From Cyprinodon diabolis (lineage: Eukaryota; Chordata; Actinopteri; Cyprinodontiformes; Cyprinodontidae), in the NCBI GenBank assembly GCA_030533445.1, contig CM060072.1, forward strand, positions 16,139,267-16,203,266: a stretch of DNA of 64,000 nucleotides. The letters are read 5' to 3'. Numbering within the stretch: the first letter of the stretch is position 1; each line of letters starts with the position of its first letter. Under the pieces are notes generated by a model, which searched no databases, was not told where the DNA came from, and was given only the letters and a program-made list of their open reading frames with translations. Shown in pieces: positions 1-11,398 of this stretch. Made by a program: the position numbers and the translations under genes.

Positions 1-2551
1 ATGGAATAATTAGAAAAGAAGAATTTGAAAGAATCATAAGTGATGTGGAAGCAGTGATCATTCATCCATCCATTTACTGTACCTGCTTGATCTATACATG
101 ATAATGGGTGGAGAGGGGCCTTTCTCCACAGGGTGAGAGATGATAATATCACCGGTCTATCAAAGCAACACAGGATAAACAACTGTGCGTGCAGTGAACC
201 AGGATACATGCATCTTTTATTTTTTGGGCTCAGGCAGGAAGCCTGGGAACCCACATCTGCAAATTCCATGCAAACACATCTTGCTGCATGGAAACATGGC
301 TGAAAACTGCACCACCATACACCCCCCACTGAGGAGGGGGATGTTTTTGTTTTATTTTTTTTGTCCTCCACAGAATAGTTTGCAAATATGCAAACACAAT
401 CAATTATACAGCTTTTCACTATGTCAGTCTGTCAGTCTGTCGTTAATCTCCGAAGCAATTAACTGTCCTACTAGCCAATGAGCTAAAGCTGGTCTCCACA
501 GCTTAAAGCTGACAACCTGTTTGAACAGCATGATGTTTGCTGCTAGCACCACTTTTTCAGGTGCTTTTGATTTAAAGCTGGAGGTATCGGCTGGCCAATA
601 TTATTGGCCAATGTTTAACATTTTTTTCTTGTATTTGCATCCACTGGTACGGTATGTGCATTAGTACAATCAGAAGCTATGCCTTTAGATGACGTAAGAT
701 GCATACACTGATGCTCTCTCTCCATTGACTTTTCATTGTCAATGTTTTCTTAGACCATTTAAAAACGCTTCTTTGTTTAAATTGAGACTTGAGTGACATT
801 TGTTCTCAGTATGTGAGTTTTTAATGACATAGAGGCAGAGAAAACAACACTGTCCTAAAGAATCCTTACTTAAAACAAATAAAGCAGAAAATATATGCAA
901 TGGCAACAAACAACAATGGCTGCTTTGAATTAGATTCAAAGGTGTTAATACTAAAACAGTCAAAAACAAAAATAAAATAGCCTTTTCTTTGAAGCTGTAA
1001 GAAAAAAACGCAAACATCCTGTTCTCCACTTAGCATGGGTATGCAATGAATTATATTTTCAATCATTTTTCTGAGCTACAGCTCAAACTGTACGACGAAA
1101 CCGCAGGATTTAAAATTTGACAGCTGACGATGTATGTTTTCACACTGTACGGACCGATGCTCTGATGCGATCTACCTGCTCACACTGTACATCCAGAAAC
1201 CACACGTTGAACCCAGTGCAGAGAGATGGCACCGGTTGTTGTTGTCATTAATCTGGAAGTGGAAGAATACCCTTGTTTGCACATGTGCAGTGCGTGAGGT
1301 TCTGGTAAATCGGCTTGTAGACACTTGTAGCTCTGCTTCAACAGCAGGATTTGCTCACGAACACCTCATGAGGGCCGACTGGATTTCAAACACTTTTGAT
1401 TTTCTCCAGACCTTACGAATCCTGATTGGAAGGTGGTGGCAAGAGGCTAATTGCTCTCTCTGTATACTACGCAAACAAACTATGAGGTAGAAATTCTCGC
1501 ACGACTGGAAAATCGTCAGAAAAAGGGCAAAACATTGCACAGTGTATGCCCCGCCCAAGTCATGGTCCTTAGTAGGAGAATGGAAAATAAAAAATAAAGA
1601 AAAAACAGATTTCCTAAACTTCTTTCCTGATTTGAGTAACTTGTAATAAAGTTTTTTTCTCATTAAAGAGACCTCCTTGACCTAAACCTTTCTACAAAAA
1701 ACTTTATTTTAATTTCTTTTTTTATTTTTTTATTGTTTATTTATTGCTTTGCTAATATCAACATGTCTGCCTCCTGCTGGGGAAGTCTGATTATTTCACT
1801 ATATTGTTTTATTTTTCGCTCACAATGCTCTTGACAAGATCCATAAAAAAACTAATAGGTCAAGATAAGGGCATCATCATAGTGTGTACTGTGTATCACA
1901 CTGATTTATTAAATCTCATTTTAATAAAGTTCCTAAAATCACACAGATAAAAACCAGGGAATCGGTGCAGCAACAAATCTTGCTTCTCCAGACTGTTTCC
2001 GAAAACAGGAGGTTTGAAAGCTAAAGGTTTTCCGTGATCTCTATCCTTTTCTGAAGGCTGAAGGACAAAGAACGTTGCAGCTGTTTCTCTGAAAGCAGCA
2101 GATCCGTCATCAGATTTCAATAACAGTAAAATCCATTCTATTCATAAAGCCACATGTCTAAACTATTGGATGATTCCCATATATTCCCAGATTTTTAAGG
2201 CTGACTTCCTTATTTGTATTATTCCCAGTGTCCTGTTACAATCTACTTAATAGGATATTGCTGATGAGAACCTTTCCTCTGGATCGAAAAAACCCTTTAA
2301 TCTCTTAAACTGCTCTTTAACTAGTTAAAAAAAAAGTTTTACATTTGTTTAAGATTTGCATTGAACAATAATGCAGCAAGTTTACTTTGTAGAATAAAGA
2401 ATATGTTATTCTTTACTCATAAATGTAGAGTTTGATATCTTTTTTTTAATGAGTTTGGTTTGTTCAGAGATGCATTAATCCATAACTGGGTTGAAACACA
2501 GCACCTTGACCTTGCTGCCCTCTGCCAGATTTCACCTATGGGGTTCCTAAC
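1..2551. other. No gene recognised; AT-rich intergenic DNA
   Basis: Short open frames here show no recognisable domain. The stretch 1100-1500 is less AT-rich than its surroundings and has an open frame on each strand, but I recognise no protein and suspect old repeat sequence. Confidence 0.4.
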
Positions 2552-3232
2552 TGTCATGATTTGCTTATGGATTGTTGACCAAAAAGCAGAGGCCGAGAGG
2601 CAGAGGTGAATTTCTTGTGGATTTAATGATAGTTCACTGAAACACAGAGGCAGGTAATCTAAAATCCAAATATGAAACTAAGTCCAAACAAACAGTCAAT
2701 CAGGAATCTGAAAACCAAAAATGAAAACAAAGTCCAAACAACAAACCAGGAGTCCAAAAATCAAGACCTGAAAATAACTCAAAACAAACCAGAAACCATG
2801 CAGAGTGGGGGAAGTTAGACGAGGACCCAGCAAAGAACTGAACAGCAAGAGTATTTATAGGAGACAGAAACAAAGAGGGCGAATGACCAGACTGGGAGCA
2901 GGTGTGCACAGAGCAGGAGACGAAAAGAGCTAGGGAAAAAGGAGAACACAAGAGGGCAGCAGAGGGCAGCAAATAGAAACCTAGAAAACTGAGAATAACC
3001 AGAAAACACAGCAAAATAAGAATTAAACCACTAAGACTATTAAACATGGAGCAGAGTAAAACTGAAAACTCAAAAGAATACCATAACAGAGCCAAGACGG
3101 AGACAGTAACTGAGAAAAAACCAAAGAACACAACAAAATAAGACTTAAACCATAAAAAAATTGAAAACAAGGAACAAAGCAAAACTGAACATCCAAAGAA
3201 AAACATAACAGAACCAGAACTCAAACACTAAC
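2552..3232 (-). repeat. LTR-like or other dispersed repeat with promoter-like core
   Basis: A strongly strand-asymmetric (A-rich on plus) block. Near its ends it reads TGTCATGATTTG at 2552 and, on the other strand, TGTTATGTTTTT, which is an inverted pair of the kind seen at element termini. On the minus strand a TATAAATA box (around 2853) is followed by a GC-richer tract, as in an LTR promoter. The open frames across it are low-complexity artefacts. Family unknown, and no target duplication was identified. Confidence 0.4.
2998..3232. repeat. Diverged tandem duplication, unit about 120 bp
   Basis: Two successive copies (about 2998-3114 and 3118-3232) align over their whole length. Both carry AACACARCAAAATAAGA, then AAAACTGAA and CATAACAGARCCA in the same order. 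They differ at many positions, so the duplication is old. It lies inside the LTR-like block. Confidence 0.7.
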
Positions 3233-3519
3233 AAGAAATGGGACCCAAAACCCCCTGCGGATTGAGGCCCCATGCACCCTTGGGCCAGCCCTGTCTTTAG
3301 CTGTATTAAGGTGATAATAATGTGCAATAAATTCAGCCTCCATTCAGCCTGGTTGATTTTGAGGATTTTTTTTTTTTTTTTGTATTATCTAACCCCCTGA
3401 GACGTCTTTCTCTTAACTGTCACCCTGATGCATAGAACAATCCAGGTCCTTGATCCTCAGCAGCCTCTAAAGAGGCTGCTCCAGTATCACAAACCTCCTG
3501 CTCCTGTGGAGAAACTCAC

Positions 3520-3945
3520 CTTGAATCCCTCTGCGATTGAGGAACGCTTTCAGCTCTTTCTTTCGCGGCGAACTTTAAGCCAAAAATCTCCACAAACACG
3601 CAGATAAGCGCGTCCCCCCCACCCGTGGCTGTGGGATCATTCCAGCTGCTGCGCTCTGACCGTCAGCCGGGGACTGACGCGCGATCCGCGGCTGCGCTTC
3701 AAAGCAGGGAGCCTTTATGGCTTCACCTTGGCAGCAGGACTCCTCCCCAGCCTCTGCTCCATCCTTTTTGTCCTCTCTTCTCTCATCGTGACTCTCAGAC
3801 AGACTTTTTTTCCCTGCCTGCTTCTGTCTGTCGACAGGATTGGAAAACAAGCCAAACCTCCAGCAGGGGGGGTTCCCAAGGACGCACGACCTGGCAGAGC
3901 AGCTCCAGAGGCGCAGACGGTTTTAGGATGAAGTTCACATATTAG
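3520..3945 (-). promoter_or_regulatory. CpG-rich patch; candidate promoter with non-coding first exon
   Basis: Around 3560-3700 CpG dinucleotides are dense (for example GACGCGCGATCCGCGGCTGC), unlike the AT-rich surroundings. Such unmethylated-looking patches in vertebrates usually mark promoters. On the minus strand the patch leads into a strong splice donor, TTCAAG followed by GTGAGT, at 3520/3519, giving a plausible untranslated first exon of a gene running leftward out of the window. Open frames on both strands are present, but none resembles a known protein. No downstream exon was identified, so the gene is unknown. Confidence 0.35.
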
Positions 3946-6295
3946 TTTAATACACATCCTTCCCTCCTTTCCCTCCCATTACCCCCACAAAACCCTTTAA
4001 GTCCCTGGGTCTGATCAAATGCTTAAAACGTAATTCAAATAAAATAATTATAGTAGTTATTAGTGAATAAAAATTATTCATCAGCTGGAAATTCCGACCT
4101 TTGCTAGATATGGAAAAAAAATTCTTGCTAAAAATCCTATTCAAATATAAATTTTTAATCATAGGAATCATTAATAAAGATAATAACAGTAAAAAGCCCG
4201 TTTAATTTAGCATCTAATCATTCTGGCTTTTTGCAGGTTAATTTATGAAATCACCCTATTTTCTAAATTCTGTTATTTAAAAAAAGAAAATATACTTTCC
4301 TTCATAAAGCAGCAATAGAAAAAATTCGTAATTATTGTCCTAACTAAAAAGAGTTTTTCTTTCCTTAAAGTTAAATATTCTGCTAGATGAAAAAGAAAAA
4401 TTATGGAACAAATTTAAATTCTACATTCCTATGAGAATGTAAATAAACATAGTTGGGAATGTTGATAGATATCATAAATAGCATTATTCAAACAATAACA
4501 TAATCATCATCATAATATCCACATAAATAACATTCCCTAGGCTGTGTGCAGCCCACTTCCCCCTAAGGATATGGTTGAATGCAGAGGACATGTTTCATAA
4601 TGCCCGGATAATAAATACATAACAAATTAGTTCAGAAATCCCAAGCGATGCCTTAAAATTCAGAATGCAATGCAATATGAACATGAAGCAAAACATGTAT
4701 GTTTTGCTTCATGAATATATTTATTTTGAATATATTTATTTTATATATTTATTTTGCTCAAATTGGCTTCACTTGATCAGAAACCAAACTTAACCCAATA
4801 ATCGCAACAATCTTCTTTTATTCTAGTAAGTTTCTAAAAGCGGGATGATCAATGCATCTGCATCTCGGACTGTGACATCTTGGAAAAAGAGATGTTTTTA
4901 AAAAGTTTCACCATCTGCAGTCAAAACATGTTTTTAATGGATCTCCTCACACAAGCACCCTGTTCACATTGAATATTAAGTCCTTATTTGTAACTTTAAA
5001 AAAAGTGTATCTTTACATACATGTAAGGTTCTGATCAGTTCAGCAGTTAATATCCACACTGGTCCAGTTTTAGAGACTGAAAGTCTCTGCAGCACCTGAT
5101 CTCAGTTTACCTGCAGCTGATTTGACTTTCAAACATCCTCATTATAGGTTGCATTCAAATCAGGATGAAGTTTGGTGTATCTGCAGCAAACAATCTGCTC
5201 TCTCTGTTCCACTCGTTTAATAAAAATTTTGCTTTTTGATATACATCTATAAGTTAATATTTTTTAATCCTTCTTTTAAAGCTGAGCTGTGTATTTTAGG
5301 TATGATCAGTCCGACAATCAGCGATGTTATTTTAAAGGACAGCGTGTCTCAAAATCAGCTATTTTGTAAATTAATCTTTACATTGAGGTCTCATAGTGCT
5401 TTCTACATACGCTTGTTATTATATTGGGAACCTCCTCATGTCTAAACAATGTACTGCATCTGATTTAAAATCAGCATTGGTGTTGACCTCATCATTATCA
5501 TGACATTACCCAGAAAAACTGAAGCTCTGCAGCTTATAAAAGCAGCTTCGTCTCCAAAAGGCCTTTGAGGAGTTGGAGTGAGTATAGATACAGACTGTGG
5601 TTTTACCAGTTTACTCTACATGCAACCTAATGACCCCAACTCGCCACCAGTCTGTCCCTGTTCTATGGCCAGATTCCTCAGGGGCTTTTCTCACGTTGGT
5701 AGCCCCATCACTGAGGGGGAAAAAACTATTTGGGAGAGCGGAAGTTGGATTATCTCACCTATAAGAGAGAGATTACAAATACTTCAGCCTGGATTGCACG
5801 CTTAAGCCTACTTGTTTTATATAAACAAACAAAATTAGCCGTTTATGATCTTTTCATTACCAAATCCTCCCAAAATAAAATCGCAATCAAATCAGTACAA
5901 TACTAAAAAAAAAGTAATTGATAAATAACATTTTTATTTTGATGAATATGTTTAAAAATTAACATTATTGAAATAAAAAAAAGGAGTTCAGCAAAATGTC
6001 CTTACAAAAGTCTGCTCTAAGCAGGAAGAAATATCAAACCAGAAGGAAAATATCAGCGCCCAAATTATGAATCTGTCTTTTTCAGTTTTACTACATTATG
6101 AGTGACGGCTGATGAGGAGGCACAGCTGTTTGCAGGTTTTTGTTGCAAATATTAAATGGTACTGTCATGATCCTCTGCCCCATGTTTAATTATGCAAACT
6201 GATTTGAGCTCTGATACCAGGTTGTCCAAGGCTTCTACAAAAGGTTATATATTTATGGTAAAAATGGTATGGTAAAAATGTATCATATATTTATA
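3946..6295. other. No gene recognised; AT-rich intergenic DNA
   Basis: Long A/T runs and no coding signature. The only structured feature is the perfect palindrome at 4682-4713. Confidence 0.5.
4682..4713. repeat. Perfect 32-bp palindrome
   Basis: Two 15-bp arms, CATGAAGCAAAACAT and its exact reverse complement, separated by GT. It is followed by three TATTTATTTT-type repeats. It could extrude as a cruciform or be the core of a vanished element. No coding or RNA gene is apparent around it. Confidence 0.9.
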
Positions 6296-8176
6296 TACAT
6301 TGCTCAAATCCTAGATCTGAGTGAATGAAATATTTTTATTAAATACTTTCTCTACAAATTTGAATATATGGACAACAAAATTGCACAGAAATCATCAATG
6401 GAGATCTGATTTATTAACCAATGGAGGCTTCAATTTGGAGTTGCACAACATTAAAGTGGAAAAGCACACTAAATGCTGATCCAACTTTGATGTAATGTTC
6501 CTCTAAACAGGTCAAAATGAGGAATGATGTTGTGTGGCCTCCATGCGCCTGTATGACCTCCCCATAATGCCCAGGCATCCTCCTGATTAGGTAGTAAATA
6601 GTCTACTGAGGGATCTCCTCCCAGACCTCAACAAAAGCATCAACTTCTGGACTGTCTGTGATGCAACAAGATGTTGGTGGATGAATAGAGACATGATATC
6701 CCAGATGTACCAATTTGGATTCAGGTCTGGGGAATGAGAGGGCCGGTCCAAAGCTTCAAAGCCTTCATCTAGAAGGAACTGCTGACACTCTCCAGCTACA
6801 TGAGGTCTAGCATTGTATTGCATTAGGAGGAACCCCGGGGCCAAACGGCATATGGTCTTACAAGGGGTCTGAGGATCTCATCTCGGTACATAATGGCATT
6901 CGTGATACCTCCGGCTAGTACATGGAGAGCTGAACTGCCCTCTAAAGACATGCCCCCATGCCCACACCATTACTGACCCACTGCCAAACCACTCAAGGAT
7001 GTTGTAGGAAGCAGATCACTCTCTACGGTGTCCCCAGACTCTGACATGTCTGCCCCATATGTCACCAGTGAAAAAAAATTGCCAACCCCGGTGTTCTCTG
7101 GTAAATGCTACGCGACCTGCACTGTGTTGGGATGTGAGTACAACCCCCATCTGTGGATGTCTGGCCCTCATACCATCCTCATGGAGTCGGTTTCTGTGCA
7201 GACACATGCACATTTGTTGCCTGATGGAGGTCATTTTGCAGGGCTTTGGCAGTGCTCCTCCTCTTCCTCCTCGCATAATTGCTGAGGTAGCAGCCCTGCT
7301 GCTGGGTTGTTGCCCTCCAGCACATCTCCACATCTCCTGGTGAATTGGCCTGTTTCCTGGTAGCGCCTCTAGCATCTGGACACTACGCTGACAGATTGTA
7401 AGATTTAAAATATTGTGAGTTCATATTTCATATAGGACAAAAATGAATCTGAAGCACAAAAGGATTTTTTAAACAGAGCTTTTCCTGCAGGAATGAGAAA
7501 GGCTGCTGCTCACATCCCAGTACCATTCTGACCCCCAACAGAACAGCAGAGTCTTTTATTCACAGAGCAGAAACAGATGGGTGGGTCTTATGAACCTAGA
7601 ATGACCAACTGGCTGAGAGGCAGGTCATAAAAGTTTATGACCCTGTAAATGCCTTCTGGCTGAAGGCAAGTCTAGAATGACCCTCCTAATTGAATCACAG
7701 GACAGAATGTAGCATCTTATTTCTTCAATGTTTCATATGCACACACATTAATTTTATAATTGTCATTCAATAACTCTAACACAGATGCAGCAAATCTTCT
7801 TGCCACGGCTAAGATTGATGTACCACTCTGATGAGCTGCACTACCTCAGTCACTTGTGTGGGTTGCAGAGTCTTTTTTATACTACCATGAGTGTGAAAGC
7901 ACCACTAAGATTCAAAAGTGACCAAAACATCAGCCAGAAAGCAAAGATACTGAGAAGTGGTCTGTGGTCCCACCTGCAGAACCACTTCTTTGAGTTTGTT
8001 TGGCTAGTTGTCATCAGTTCTCACCTGCTGTCTATTCTGTTTCCACAACAACATGTGAATTGATTGTTCATTGGGGTTTCTTCCAAAGTGGACAGTTTGA
8101 TTTCACAGAAGTTTGATTTTATTGAAGTTATATTGTGTTGTTTACATGTTCCCTTTATTTCCTTTTTCAGTGCATA
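6296..8176 (-). mobile_element. Degenerate Tc1-like DNA transposon, interrupted by a solo LTR
   Basis: Terminal sequences TACATTGCTCAAA (6296) and the reverse-complement-like TTTTTCAGTGCATA (8176) frame a minus-strand Tc1-type transposase relic. Recognisable pieces run from a helix-turn-helix N-terminus near 7880-7785, through [20 protein letters not shown] (about 7190), to NARPHVAGECQQFLLDEGFE and SPDLNPN (about 6820-6710). The relic has stops and frameshifts. The catalytic Asp before NARPH is Tyr and the Glu after SPDLNP is lost, so it cannot encode active transposase. Without the 390-bp LTR insertion the element would be about 1.5 kb, usual for the family. Confidence 0.88.
7397..7781. mobile_element. 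Solo LTR inserted in the Tc1-like element
   Basis: 385 bp beginning TGTAAGATTT and ending CTCTAACA (TG...CA ends, with inverted TGT/ACA), flanked on both sides by a perfect 5-bp duplication CAGAT (7392-7396 and 7782-7786). Removing one CAGAT plus the insert rejoins the Tc1 transposase sequence cleanly. A 5-bp duplication with TG...CA ends is the signature of an LTR retroelement. No internal gag/pol sequence remains, as expected after LTR-LTR recombination. Orientation and family are not determined. Confidence 0.82.
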
Positions 8177-8821
8177 TTGCCTCTTATTTTCCTGCCATAC
8201 AGTATCAGTTGTTTATGTATAGTGTAGTTGATAGTGTGATGTGTGAAGGCTGATACTACTACTAGTAGTTGCAAACAAATTTCCCTCTGGGAGCTTAATA
8301 AAGTCTAAAAGAAATATTTTTTTGTCAATAAAATTAGTAAATCATAAAGTGTAATCAATTTCAGTAGCTTTTTATTATGAATAAGTGAAGCTATCATGCT
8401 TCATTTCCCAGGAGGCTCCTGAGCAGGATGTAGGAGGTGGATAATTATTACTGATGTGCAATAACTGTTTCTTTTTTTCACAATTACTTGTTTTTTTATT
8501 TAATAACTAAATATCTAAAGTGAAACAAAATGGATATAAATGTAAGATAGATATTATCGTCTTCACATTTTAATAAATAAAACAGATAAAGACTCATGAC
8601 AGTGTACAGGCCTTAAGTGTAAATTTATACACTTTAAAGGGAATTAAACAGTACATTAAGTAATAATAATTACTTAAGTAATAATGTCCTAATCATTTCC
8701 ATTGCCACAGGTGAATAAAATCAAGTCCCAAGGAAGGCAGAGTGTTTCTCTTTGTAAACTCCATAATAGAAATGAGCAACATGTACGTTCATTACATTGC
8801 CTTCCTCCTAAATATTCCAGT

Positions 8822-9160
8822 CATCTTAGACTTAGACCACTTTTATCCTCATTTTGTATACAGAGCGTATATAAAAACAAAATTTTGTTTTGTATAGCTT
8901 CCATAACATTTCTATTCCTTAAATTGCAGAAGTGATCAAATGTAAACAGTGTGGGAGAAAAAACATGGTGCAAAGAATGCATTAATATGGAAGGTAAGAG
9001 CATTAAATATATAAGGTGCAAATATGTAGAATTTTGGTTTGGTGTTATCTGTTTGATGCAGAGTCAGTAACATGATTAAAAGTTTTCTTAACAGTTCAGC
9101 TGTCTGATCGCGGAGGGGAAGAAGCTGTTTCGGAATCCAAAACAGTCAAGCGTAGCTGTA
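8822..9160. repeat. Dispersed teleost repeat, two fragments
   Basis: Starts CTTAGACTTAGAC and continues with a TTTGTATACAG-like segment. A second piece at about 9090-9160 contains GGGGAAGAAGCTGTTTCGGAA, a motif common in a dispersed fish repeat. A related copy of the first piece lies at 13172. No coding potential. Confidence 0.45.
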
Positions 9161-11250
9161 TTTAAGAGTCCAGAAAAAACATTTTGTGACCAAAGCTCCA
9201 GCAGGCATTGCAGGTCATAGATGCGGGATTGATGCATGGTTTGTAGCGTTCTAGGCAGCATATTTTGTAGAATTGTCGAGAGCTTTTCAGGCCGCTGCCT
9301 ACAGGCACCGCCATGATTTTATCTAATCAGTCAGTGGCTTTATAACAAAGCAGAAGCGGCTTAGAATGACAGCACTGTGGAAGGTCACAAAAACTGACTG
9401 GGCAGCAGATCCTGACGCTCATAGTGCACTGAGGATGCCAGCCTCTTTAAGGATTAATCGCTGCACACATCCACACTTCATATGCTCCTCAGGTTAGATC
9501 AAGCACAGTACTTGGGGAGCTTCATACCACTGGTTTCCATGGTAGAGTTGCTTTTATGAGCTGGTCTAGATCTTTTCTGAAGGGGGTTGAAGAAATAGAG
9601 GAGAATCTGAGATTTTTATTGTGATAAAGATCCATATATCCTTTTTTCTCCATGTCACCTTCTCCCCTAGTTAACTTATTATTATTTTACACATTTATCT
9701 GCTTCTTTTTGTCTAGTCTTATCAACTTTAAAGCCTCCAAGTACTTAAGTATGACGCCTCTCTTCTGCCCAGTCCATGACTGTTATCGTCTGAATGGTAT
9801 TTCAGTCAAATTCTTTCTACCGTCAGAGCCTTGGCTTTATCTGAAGTTGTTTCCCCACAAGCTGAGACGGGAAGACACGTAGTAACAGTTCATTTTTAGA
9901 CTGACAGCGTTTCTAAAAGTGCTCTCAGCCATTTGTGGTTCCCAGCAGGTGGACTGAGTGGAAACTGCTCTGAAGTTGTTTTACAGCTGACGTGTTTCCC
10001 GTTGATAGGAGTCCTCCTACTTAAAGGGAGAGGGTTAAATGTGGAGCAACAGGAATCAGACTCTAAACTGTTTAAGTCCTAAAAATGGGATGTCCAGACT
10101 ATGATAGCTAAACATGACAACTATTTATGAAGTCTGAGAGCTAAAACTGAATTTCAAATCTTTACATTATTTTCAAAGGAAATGGGCAAAATAAAATTAA
10201 AACCACTTTGTTTCTATTTCTGTATCATCTGGAAGGATGTTGCTGTCTGGTGCCCAGCAAAAACGATCTCTTCACTGGAGACACTTTTTATCCCAGACTT
10301 TTGAAGTAGTAACTAGCACTGGGTACAGTGAGTGTATTGGCTTAAATTGGCTTTAGTGCTCAATATACAGTAGTTGGTTTGTATGGATGCTCGCCGCTGG
10401 CTGCCCTCCTCAAAAAAAATGAGGGCCCCTATGTACCTCAAGTGGGTCAGATCGGTCACTGAATAGGTCATGTGACCAAAAGTGCCCTTTTAATTCGATT
10501 TCACCTCAATATGAGAGCTAACCAAGCAAAAAGTAACCAAGCAACCAAACTGATATAACCCTAACCTGATCAGATATTTTTTGATTTTCTGACGTAAGAT
10601 TTAATCCAGAAGACGGAACATCTCCTTGTCTTTACAAATAACTCCATGACTTCTCAATCAGTTGCTCCAAGGTTGCTGGTATCAGATTCCAAAACACGGA
10701 GGGAAACTGTTGGATATTATAAATTTGCAGTGTTTCCAGTAGCATTCAGAGTCTGGAACAAAACCTGTCTTAATGTTGCATAGTGCTTCTTTAAACAATA
10801 TAACTACAGTATACTGAAAACAGAGGGAGGAGGAAGCACCAAAAATCATGTGACAGCTAACACATTGAGAAGGCAGTCAACAGCCAGACCACATGGGACT
10901 GTGGGTGTTGTTTGTAAATATAAGGTTTAATTGGGTGAGAAATTGTGCTTCTGTTTTGTAATGATTAGATTCCAAAAAATTAGCTTTTCTGTCTGAGTTA
11001 AAGAACTAGGAGTGTTTGAACTTAGCTGCTGTCTGATTGAAGGCCTATTTTTAAACTTCCCTTCCATCCACTATATGTGTGCCTAAACTGGCTTTTAGGA
11101 CAAATTTCTTCTTGACAAACCAATTGAAGACAGAGTAAAGGTGTTAAAGTGGAGAGAAGCCTGAGTCACTGTAACAATGTGTTAGTAAAGGTAAAGCTTT
11201 ATGGAGAGAACAGCAAGCCTTGTACAGCAATTTAATGTCTTCCAGATATG
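9161..11250. other. No gene recognised
   Basis: Mixed-composition DNA without recognisable coding exons. It may include the degraded tail of the preceding repeat up to about 9500. Confidence 0.4.
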
Positions 11251-11398
11251 TTAGATGGTCTGTACTTGTATAGAACTTTTTTAAGTCCAATGATCCCAAA
11301 ACACCAAACCACTTCACACCAAATTCGGTTATTCACACATTAACATGCTGATGGTGGCAAACTGCATTGCAACCATATCTACTTTGGGGCAGACTGAA
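11251..11398. repeat. Teleost dispersed repeat
   Basis: TTAGATGGTCTGTACTTGTA, then a CACTTCACACC run and GCTGATGGTGGCAAACTGCA, in the order seen in a very common fish repeat that starts with TATAGCGCTTT-type sequence. This copy is diverged. Family name uncertain. Confidence 0.55.

Noticed and set aside
1134..1490. 118-residue plus-strand frame
   Set aside because: No recognisable domain, and an overlapping frame on the other strand; no splice or promoter context. Possibly old repeat sequence.
2700..3224. 174-residue minus-strand hydrophobic frame
   Set aside because: Phe/Leu/Ser-rich low-complexity translation of the A-rich strand of a repeat; the tandem duplication passes through it.
3575..3945. 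Overlapping frames of 80-106 residues on both strands in the CpG-rich patch
   Set aside because: GC-rich sequence has few stops; none of the frames resembles a protein. Treated as candidate promoter or untranslated exon.
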